A stretch of 8,260 bases of DNA, from positions 1 through 8,260 of the forward strand of contig JAGHUB010000420.1 in the NCBI GenBank assembly GCA_018065025.1. The letters are read 5' to 3'. The stretch is from Candidatus Equihabitans merdae (GTDB lineage Bacteria; Bacillota; Clostridia; Lachnospirales; Lachnospiraceae). Both the position numbers and the translations under genes were made by a program. A model generated the notes under the pieces. That model did no database searches, was not told the DNA's origin, and was given only the letters and a program-made list of their open reading frames with translations. Positions 1 through 5,954 of this stretch are shown piece after piece. Each line of letters starts with the position of its first letter. The stretch's first letter is position 1.

Positions 1-2666
1 GCGCCGTAGTCGGTCATGTTAGTACGAAGCGGTACACCATCCGGTGTCAGGGTCATATCTTCATAGAGGGTATGACCGATGGACTTCAGTACAGCACCAT
101 AGATCTGGCACTGAGAAATCTCCGGATTGATGGGAACACCTGCATCCTGCAGAGCGTAGAACTTCTGAACTTTGACTTCACCGGTACGAACATTAACAGC
201 AACCTGTGCGAAGTGTGCGCCGTAAGGAACAGCATTGGCCATGGTGACGTAGACGCCATGGGCTACTAACTGACCGCGGCCATCACCCTGATAGCAGGCA
301 TGTGACAGATCATAATAGCTCAAGACAGCACCGGTCTTCTTAGAATAAACTTCACCGGGCTCTCTCAGTTCCAGATCAGCTTCATCTTCATTCATCTGAA
401 GAGCAGCTTCTTTGAGTACCATAGCTTTCAGCTTCTTGGCAGCTTCCAGTGAAGCATTACCGCTGAAGAAAGTACCGGATGAAGCATAGGCACCTGTATC
501 GAATACGCAGGAATCGGTATCACCGGAAACAACCGTGATGCGATCCATATCCAGGCAAAGTACTTCAGCACAAATCTTAGCAGAAATGGTATCCAGACCT
601 GTACCAAGGTCAGTACCACCGCTGAGAAGGATAACATTACCATCGCTGGTCATCTTGGCGATAGCTTCTGAATGATCCAGACCCGGCAGACCGGAACCCT
701 GCATGATCATGGCGAAGCCCTTACCAATCTTCCAGTCGGGATCGTCGGATTCTTCGCGAACACCCCAGTTGATCATATCGCAGCCCTGACGGATACACTT
801 ATCCAGGCCACAGGAACCAACCGGAACAACATTACCTTCACGACCTTCACCAAGACCTCTGAGAACTTCCAGCATATAGCCGGTGTCAACATGGTTCTTG
901 AGGCACATTTCCTTATAGTCTACGCCCAGCTCATAAGCCAGCTGGCACATAGTCATCATCAGAGCATAGCTGCCCTTAGGTGTGCCATAACCCTGGTAAG
1001 CACCTGTCTGAGGAATGTTGGAATACAGAGTTACCAGATCATAACCGATATTGTCTACAGCAAAAAGCGGCAATGTCTTGGAACAGCTGTTCATGGGAAC
1101 GGTCAGAGCATGTGAACCATAGGGGCCTGTGTTGGCACGAACTTCGATGAATACGGCTGTGATGGTACCGTCTTTCTTACCACCCATCTTGACGCGGCAG
1201 CGCATGGGTTTACGGCTGGAACCGGCCATGAACTGTTCTTCACGAGTATGATGATAGAATACCGGACGATGAGTTCTGTAAGCAGCATAACCTGTAACTT
1301 CTTCAATCAGAACGTCCTGCTTACCGCCATAACCGCCACCAACACGAGTCTTGATGATGTGGATCTTGTTTTCCGGCAGACCTGTTATCCAGGCAACGAT
1401 ACGACGGGCATGGAAGGGAACCTGTGTGGAAGCATAAAGCACCAGACGGCCACGTTCCATCTTGGCGAAACAAACATGTGTTTCCAGGGGAGTCTGCTGA
1501 ACCTGTGAGCTCTGATAGGTTTCTTCAACAACTACGTCAGCTTCGGCAAAACCTTTTTCCAGATCACCGATGTGACCGCTATTAGAAGCGGCTACATTGT
1601 GACGGATGTCAGCCTGGATCGGGAAGGGATAATGAACCTTACCTTCACGGGGATCGCCGGCAAGTTTGTTGTATTCATCCAGATCATCCGGAGCACCAAC
1701 GCCAAACTCAACGGGGCCATTATGAACAACCGGAGCGCCTTCGGCCATAGCCTGTTCAACAGTCAGTACCGGAGGACAAACTTCATATTCAACACTGATC
1801 AGGTCGCGAGCCTTGATGGCTGCTTCCTTGGTTTCAGCGATAACAGCGGCAACACGGTCACCCACATAACGAACCTTGAAGTTGAAGAGACGTCTGTCAT
1901 GAGGTGACGGTTCGGGACAACCCTGACCGGCCTGCATATAGGTAACATCAGGGCAGTTGAAAGCTGTAATGATATCAACAAGGCCCGGCACCTTCTCGGC
2001 TTCAGAGGTGTCAATTTTCTTGATGTAGGCATGTGCGTAGGGAGAACGCAGCATAACCATATGTGTGGTATCCGGATCAACGAAGTCTTCAACGAATGCC
2101 TTCTCACCGCAAACCAGTTCAGGACCATCGATCTTGGAAATAGGCTTACCGATGTATTTCTTACCTTCTGCATAGGAAGGAGCGATCTCAGTAACATAGT
2201 TGCCTGTGGCCAGCTTTTCTTTAGCCAGTTCTACAGCCAGATAATAATTTTCGTAACTGGCGTCACGAATAAAGATACCGGACATAGCGTCCTTGACATC
2301 TTCACGTGTTGCATCCGGTTTATTTTCCAGAAGCCAGGTCAGCATCAGAGCTGTTGCCGGGGAGTTATAAGCGGACTGAACAACACCGGCATCTACCAGA
2401 GCCTGCTGAACAACAGTCAGATTAGATGAATTGCTGATGCCATCCGGTGTAAGGATCTTACAGCCTTCTACATCACCGGCCAGCATCAGATTGGCATAGA
2501 CCGGAGTGCCGTCTACCAGAACAGTATCACTGCCGCAGAAACCTTCGCCGTCATCACTATCTCTGACAGCCAGGTGATGATCCTTAAGAAGAAGTTCTCT
2601 CAGGGAAATAGTAGGGTCCACGTCAAATGCGCGGTTTTTGCCGTTAATGGTACAAGTGATCATCAT
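1..2666 (-). CDS. xdhD: XdhD/YgfN-like molybdopterin-binding subunit, degenerate Fe-S domain (3' end cut by window)
   Basis: This is the molybdenum-cofactor subunit of a xanthine-dehydrogenase-family hydroxylase, of the XdhD (YgfN, 'probable selenate reductase Mo subunit') type. 888 codons are visible; as I recall it, E. coli XdhD has about 956 residues, so roughly 70 C-terminal residues, including the expected catalytic Glu, lie beyond the left edge. Domains in order: a ferredoxin-like plus helical Fe-S region (about 1-150), an a/b hammerhead (about 173-290), then the Moco-binding lobes with GGGYGGK (443-449), AYQGYGTPKG (556-565) and GGTDLGTG (683-690). In the Fe-S region the expected ligands read D39, C44, D47, N59, S98, N101, I133 and D135, so only one Cys remains. 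E. coli XdhD, as I recall it, also lacks them, so this looks like a family trait rather than decay. The start is ATG 2666, six bases after AAAGGAGG; an in-frame ATG follows at 2663. It overlaps the ygfM stop by ATGA. Family assignment is firm; the substrate is unknown (purine or other heterocycle likely). Confidence 0.92.
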   Translation of the reverse strand, partial: MMITCTINGKNRAFDVDPTISLRELLLKDHHLAVRDSDDGEGFCGSDTVLVDGTPVYANLMLAGDVEGCKILTPDGISNSSNLTVVQQALVDAGVVQSAYNSPATALMLTWLLENKPDATREDVKDAMSGIFIRDASYENYYLAVELAKEKLATGNYVTEIAPSYAEGKKYIGKPISKIDGPELVCGEKAFVEDFVDPDTTHMVMLRSPYAHAYIKKIDTSEAEKVPGLVDIITAFNCPDVTYMQAGQGCPEPSPHDRRLFNFKVRYVGDRVAAVIAETKEAAIKARDLISVEYEVCPPVLTVEQAMAEGAPVVHNGPVEFGVGAPDDLDEYNKLAGDPREGKVHYPFPIQADIRHNVAASNSGHIGDLEKGFAEADVVVEETYQSSQVQQTPLETHVCFAKMERGRLVLYASTQVPFHARRIVAWITGLPENKIHIIKTRVGGGYGGKQDVLIEEVTGYAAYRTHRPVFYHHTREEQFMAGSSRKPMRCRVKMGGKKDGTITAVFIEVRANTGPYGSHALTVPMNSCSKTLPLFAVDNIGYDLVTLYSNIPQTGAYQGYGTPKGSYALMMTMCQLAYELGVDYKEMCLKNHVDTGYMLEVLRGLGEGREGNVVPVGSCGLDKCIRQGCDMINWGVREESDDPDWKIGKGFAMIMQGSGLPGLDHSEAIAKMTSDGNVILLSGGTDLGTGLDTISAKICAEVLCLDMDRITVVSGDTDSCVFDTGAYASSGTFFSGNASLEAAKKLKAMVLKEAALQMNEDEADLELREPGEVYSKKTGAVLSYYDLSHACYQGDGRGQLVAHGVYVTMANAVPYGAHFAQVAVNVRTGEVKVQKFYALQDAGVPINPEISQCQIYGAVLKSIGHTLYEDMTLTPDGVPLRTNMTDYG

Positions 2667-3457
2667 CTGACACCTCCTTTAGCTGCAGCTTCCAGCATAC
2701 ATTTTACGGTGACACCAAGGAGGTATCGTTTGTACTTGGCGCTGCCGCGGAAATCATCTTCGATAGGCAGATCCAGATCATAAGCGATACCAATCAGTTC
2801 TTCTTCTGTTACATCCGGCTTCATGGCAGCTGCTGCTAATTCCGGCAGTTCATAAATACCGGCAGTCTTAATAGCTGCGGCAATGCTGATCTGACCGGCA
2901 TCTTTAACCATGCTGACGACCAATGTGGACAGACTTTCCACAGTATTGGCATAACGCTTACTGTCAACGAAATCAAAATTTCTCTTCAGGTTGATAGTGA
3001 GAATCAGAGCATCATCGTTAGGCTCTCTCTTGATATAGTCACGGATAGGAATCCGTCTGATCATGAGATTCTCCAATACAAACAGTTCTGCGTCTGCAGC
3101 CACCAGAGTGGCCAGCAGGTATGAGTCATCACGAAGACATGCAATATTGCCGCCGATGGTGGCCATATTACGTTTCTGACGTGAGCCCATAAATAAAAGA
3201 GCTTTTCTCAGATAATCCGGAATCAGCTCATTTTCTATTAATTCCTGGAATGTACATAAGGCGCCGATAGCCACATAATCATCCAGATCTTCAACTACCT
3301 TCAGTTCCTGTAGTTTCTTCATGGAAATAAGTGTCTGCGCTTCCACGTTGGAGTTGAGACGATTGATCTCGGTACCGCCTGCCAGATATGCCGCTGTTTC
3401 GCACTTCTGTGCAGCAGCATCTTCGGGTGTGGTGACTGAAATATAGGTTCTTGTCAT
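2663..3457 (-). CDS. ygfM: YgfM-like FAD-binding subunit of molybdenum hydroxylase
   Basis: A 264-residue FAD subunit of the CO-dehydrogenase medium-subunit/xanthine-dehydrogenase FAD family, closest to YgfM ('probable selenate reductase FAD subunit'). It would pass electrons between the molybdenum subunit and a soluble acceptor in the cytoplasm. Visible motifs are the first FAD loop AGGTEIN (26-32), the second FAD loop SRQKRNMATIGGNIA (92-106), and a C-terminal RGSAKYKRYLLG (237-248) typical of the flavoprotein C-terminal domain and close to the YgfM ending as I recall it. Length matches the family (about 260). I chose ATG 3457 because AAAGGGGG lies about five bases upstream and the protein then begins in the usual way; an upstream in-frame ATG at 3490 would add 11 residues before that Shine-Dalgarno. 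Its TGA overlaps the xdhD ATG, so the two are almost certainly translationally coupled. It is the first gene of the operon as seen here. Confidence 0.9.
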   Translation of the reverse strand: MTRTYISVTTPEDAAAQKCETAAYLAGGTEINRLNSNVEAQTLISMKKLQELKVVEDLDDYVAIGALCTFQELIENELIPDYLRKALLFMGSRQKRNMATIGGNIACLRDDSYLLATLVAADAELFVLENLMIRRIPIRDYIKREPNDDALILTINLKRNFDFVDSKRYANTVESLSTLVVSMVKDAGQISIAAAIKTAGIYELPELAAAAMKPDVTEEELIGIAYDLDLPIEDDFRGSAKYKRYLLGVTVKCMLEAAAKGGVR

Positions 3458-3522
3458 AGAGCCCCCTTTTCTAAACCTCAATAATTGCATTTATGTAAGC
3501 ACAATCTACACGTACATACACA

Positions 3523-3550
3523 ATCATACTACTACGTAGCCACTTGGAAA
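3523..3550 (-). promoter_or_regulatory. Candidate ygfM-xdhD promoter with palindrome in spacer
   Basis: On the minus strand TTTCCA (3545-3550, 4/6 to the -35 consensus) and TATGAT (3523-3528, 5/6 to the -10) are 16 bp apart, giving a leader of roughly 60 bases to the ygfM start. The spacer contains the perfect 8-bp palindrome CTACGTAG (3532-3539), a position where a bound regulator could act. The -35 match is mediocre, so this is tentative. Confidence 0.33.
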
Positions 3551-3609
3551 TAAACCTAAAATTAAGCGTTCCGATTGTTATTCTGAAACAACTCTCCAAA
3601 ATGCATAAG

Positions 3610-3638
3610 TAGACATTTTCATTAAAGTGTTTTATATT
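3610..3638 (+). promoter_or_regulatory. Sigma-A-type promoter for the URO-D family gene
   Basis: TAGACA (3610-3615, 5/6) and TATATT (3633-3638, 5/6) are separated by exactly 17 bp in AT-rich DNA. Transcription would start near 3645, giving a leader of about 65 bases to the start codon. It lies back to back with the ygfM operon, about 60 bp upstream of that operon's candidate promoter. Confidence 0.7.
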
Positions 3639-3709
3639 TAACATGTAATGATAGTGGTGTTTATCCAGTACCATGATTTTATAATCACTAAGAATCACAG
3701 GAGGCAATG

Positions 3710-4756
3710 ATGACTTCAAAAGAACGTGTATTTGCTACATTTAATTTCGAGCCCACTGACCGAGTACCTTTCGTACTTCTGGATGGTTCATCCTGGATGA
3801 TCCAGCAGGATAACATGTCTTTCGCTGAGCAGTATGAACTGCCGGATGTCGGTGCTGCCCAGTTGGTACGTCTCTCCGAGATGATCAACTCAGACACCAT
3901 CAACAGTGCCAACAGTGCAGCCGGCGCCTGGATGACTGCCTTCGGTGCCGATATCACACTGAACGGTGTAGGTCTTCCTCACAAAACATCCCCCTTTGTC
4001 AAAGATCCCTTCACAGATCTGCCGGAGGATATCTCCTACGATGCCATCCGCGCAACTTTAAGCGAGAACAAATTCATCAAGCTGATGATTAAGCAGAATG
4101 AAGAAGTTAAGAAACTGATCGGTGATGAAAAGCCCATATGCGCCGGTATCACAGCTCCCTTCACTTCAGCTGCCATCTCTACAGGAGCTGCTCCCTTTAT
4201 GAAGTTCCTGCGCAAGAAACCTGAAGCTGTAGCCAGACTGGTTGACTTCGCTTCTACAGTCTGTGCTGTTCTGAATGACCTTTATGCTGAATCCGGTGCT
4301 GACATCATCGCCACCGCTGACCCGGTTGGTTCAGGCGACATGATTTCTCTTAAGATGTATCAGGATCTGGCTGTTCCGGCTTACAAGCAGTTCCTTGAGA
4401 AACGCAAACATGACCTGCCCATCATCATGCACATCTGCGGCAACGCCGGTGAACGTCTGGAAGACTGCATGGCTCTTGGCTGCAAAGCCTTCTCCATCGA
4501 CTCCATGGTTGATGTCGAAGACCTGCTGAAGCGTGCTGATCACAAGATCTGCGTCATGGGTAACCTGTCTCCGGCTGAACAGCTCATGCTTGGCACTCCG
4601 GAATCCGTCTATGCCGAATCCACCAGACTGCTGGATCTGGCCAAAGCCAACAATGGCGGTTTCATCATCTCCGGTGGCTGCGACATCGGCAGCAAAGCTG
4701 TCGTAGAAAATGTTCTGACCATCACCAAGGCCACAAAGGATCACGCTGCCGGCTAA
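3710..4756 (+). CDS. Uroporphyrinogen decarboxylase family protein, MtaA/CmuA-type methyltransferase-like
   Basis: A 348-residue member of the URO-D fold family, most like the zinc-dependent methylcobamide methyltransferases (MtaA/MtbA/CmuA group) rather than HemE. Support: the family-typical opening SKERVFATFNFEPTDRVP (about 3-20), and the zinc-ligand pattern His241-x-Cys243 with Cys324 (MHICGN and SGGCDIG), which these methyltransferases use to activate a thiol and true HemE lacks. Family members move methyl groups between a corrinoid protein and a thiol or folate acceptor in the cytoplasm; the acceptor here is unknown and no corrinoid-binding protein is visible in the window. AGGAGG at 3699-3704 is five bases from ATG 3710 but only two from ATG 3707, so I prefer the second ATG. 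It is monocistronic as seen, ending before a hairpin terminator, and is divergent from ygfM-xdhD, hinting at shared regulation. Family call is firm; the methyltransferase role is probable. Confidence 0.85.
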   Translation: MTSKERVFATFNFEPTDRVPFVLLDGSSWMIQQDNMSFAEQYELPDVGAAQLVRLSEMINSDTINSANSAAGAWMTAFGADITLNGVGLPHKTSPFVKDPFTDLPEDISYDAIRATLSENKFIKLMIKQNEEVKKLIGDEKPICAGITAPFTSAAISTGAAPFMKFLRKKPEAVARLVDFASTVCAVLNDLYAESGADIIATADPVGSGDMISLKMYQDLAVPAYKQFLEKRKHDLPIIMHICGNAGERLEDCMALGCKAFSIDSMVDVEDLLKRADHKICVMGNLSPAEQLMLGTPESVYAESTRLLDLAKANNGGFIISGGCDIGSKAVVENVLTITKATKDHAAG

Positions 4757-4815
4757 TATCGTTTTCCTTCTGTCATAAACTGCTATGGTTTTCTGGCGGA
4801 ACCCCCCTTTCATAA

Positions 4816-4852
4816 AAAGCCCCCGAATCATTTTTGATGATCCGGGGGCTTT
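4816..4852. terminator. Bidirectional intrinsic terminator between convergent genes
   Basis: Arms 4816-4831 and 4837-4852 pair over 16 positions with one A/C mismatch, around a five-base loop; the core is a run of GCCCCCG/CGGGGGC. Read on the minus strand the stem is followed by CTTTTTA, a good U-tract for the lipoprotein transcript. Read on the plus strand it ends in TTT and then scattered T-rich DNA, so it should also stop the URO-D family transcript, less strongly. Confidence 0.9.
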
Positions 4853-4876
4853 GCCTTGCTTATTTTTAATTATATT

Positions 4877-5803
4877 CTACGGATTCAGCTGTACGGCATT
4901 GACGTAAACTTCATTGCCGTCTTCATCGGTTACTGAAAGGATAAACTTGATTTCTTCCACTGTATCGATCTCATTTTCCTCAAGATCAGCTGTGTTCCAT
5001 ACCATATAGTAATCAGCTACTGCACCGGCAGCAACTTCCTGATAGAAGTAAGGATCGATAGCAACACCGTTGACGGTGACGTCCTTAGCCTCAAAGGTCA
5101 GAGTCTGATCTGTCTTGTTCTCGAAATAGAAGTCAGCCAGATAACCCCAGACATCATCCACTCCAAAACTGATAGCAGCCATCTTGAAGAGGTCATTATC
5201 TGTTACCAAAACGTCTGTGTCCTCATCGGGTCTGGTGTACTGTTGGCCAGCTTTATCTTCACCTAAGGGATAAACGTGGATAGTGAAATTGCCTACAGAT
5301 TCGGTCTCTTCATCAGAGATTTCGATCTCCAGCATGATATCGGTGTATTCTTCAATACCGGCCTTAGTCAGCTCTTCTCTGTAGAATTCAATAGGCTCAT
5401 TAATGCTTTCGCCGGCTGCAATATATTCATCATAGACCGGATAAACTTCTATACCATTAACAACAGCATGAAGAACATTAACTTCACATTCGGTAGAACC
5501 ATTATTCTCTACCAGAGTCTTCAGCTGATAGTAATCATACTCATCGATACGAGCACCTGAGATGGTCAGGGTAACATCTTCTGCTGTAAGAACAACAGGT
5601 TCGTCGAAATTGACATCGTAAGAAGGGACTTCTGCTTCGTCATCAAAATCTTCATCTTCGTCCGCCTCTTCTTCAACCTCTTCTTCAGCTTCACTTTCTA
5701 CAGTGCTTTCCGGAGCCGGGGCAGCGCTTTCAGTCTTGTTGCCGCATCCCATAAGTGCAGCTGCCATCAAAATAGCAGTCAGCATAGCCATTCTTTTTTT
5801 CAT
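4877..5803 (-). CDS. Putative lipoprotein with acidic linker and two tandem beta-rich domains
   Basis: A 308-residue secreted lipoprotein of unknown function. The N terminus has Lys/Arg residues, a hydrophobic stretch and the lipobox LMGC, placing the lipidated Cys at 20, so it should be anchored to the outer face of the membrane. A very acidic, low-complexity linker (about 36-58) follows. The rest looks like two copies of one domain, about 70-180 and 196-308: compare VVNGIEVYPVYDEYIAAGE (114-132) with TVNGVAIDPYFYQEVAAGA (243-261), each preceded by an ENNGS/ENKTD turn and followed by an EEL/ADL helix and a strand ending in SDEE/TDED. This suggests an Ig-like fold, but I do not recognise the family. 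Start ATG 5803 is chosen because AAGGAGG precedes it closely and the signal peptide starts there; the upstream in-frame ATG at 5875 would put 24 polar residues before it. It lies 151 bp downstream of the membrane-protein gene on the same strand. Confidence 0.85.
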   Translation of the reverse strand: MKKRMAMLTAILMAAALMGCGNKTESAAPAPESTVESEAEEEVEEEADEDEDFDDEAEVPSYDVNFDEPVVLTAEDVTLTISGARIDEYDYYQLKTLVENNGSTECEVNVLHAVVNGIEVYPVYDEYIAAGESINEPIEFYREELTKAGIEEYTDIMLEIEISDEETESVGNFTIHVYPLGEDKAGQQYTRPDEDTDVLVTDNDLFKMAAISFGVDDVWGYLADFYFENKTDQTLTFEAKDVTVNGVAIDPYFYQEVAAGAVADYYMVWNTADLEENEIDTVEEIKFILSVTDEDGNEVYVNAVQLNP

Positions 5804-5954
5804 AATACTTTCCTCCTTAATGCTTGAGTCATCGTCAGTGTAGCACTGAAGGCCCTCATTCATCCTGCAAAACACATAATTTTGACATTATTGAATAAGA
5901 ATCCTCGTTCGTGCCACTCTCACAACCAAGGCATTTGTAAATACAGTATCTGCC
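5804..5954. other. Intergenic gap between the membrane-protein and lipoprotein genes
   Basis: This 151-bp spacer between two same-strand genes holds the inverted repeat at 5835-5849 and a weak TGCC/GGCA inverted repeat near 5910-5935. I found no well-formed terminator and no good minus-strand promoter, so whether the two genes share a transcript is open. Confidence 0.4.
5835..5849. repeat. Short inverted repeat upstream of the lipoprotein gene
   Basis: TCAGTG-TAG-CACTGA is a perfect 6-bp inverted repeat around three bases, ending 31 bp before the lipoprotein start codon. It could be an operator or a small hairpin in the leader RNA. No convincing promoter was found beside it. Confidence 0.35.

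Noticed and set aside
672..1115. Plus-strand open frame of 147 codons
   Set aside because: It lies opposite the xdhD-like gene, has no ribosome site and gives no recognisable protein; the minus-strand frame holds clear family motifs.
1799..2197. Minus-strand open frame of 132 codons
   Set aside because: It is another frame inside the xdhD-like gene, with no start signal and unlikely composition.
2262..2552. Missing cysteines as a sequencing or assembly artefact or a pseudogene
   Set aside because: The frame is uninterrupted, flanking landmarks are kept, and replacements are scattered single residues matching the recalled E. coli XdhD pattern.
3577..3592. Imperfect palindrome GTTATTCTGAAACAAC in the ygfM/URO-D intergenic region
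   Set aside because: Only five of eight position pairs match, which is near chance in AT-rich DNA.
4331..4831. Minus-strand open frame of 166 codons opposite the URO-D family gene
   Set aside because: It would begin inside the terminator region without a ribosome site and mirrors the codons of a well-supported plus-strand gene.
5882..5887. Perfect TTGACA on the plus strand
   Set aside because: No -10 at the right distance (TCGTTC at 17 bp) and no plus-strand gene follows.
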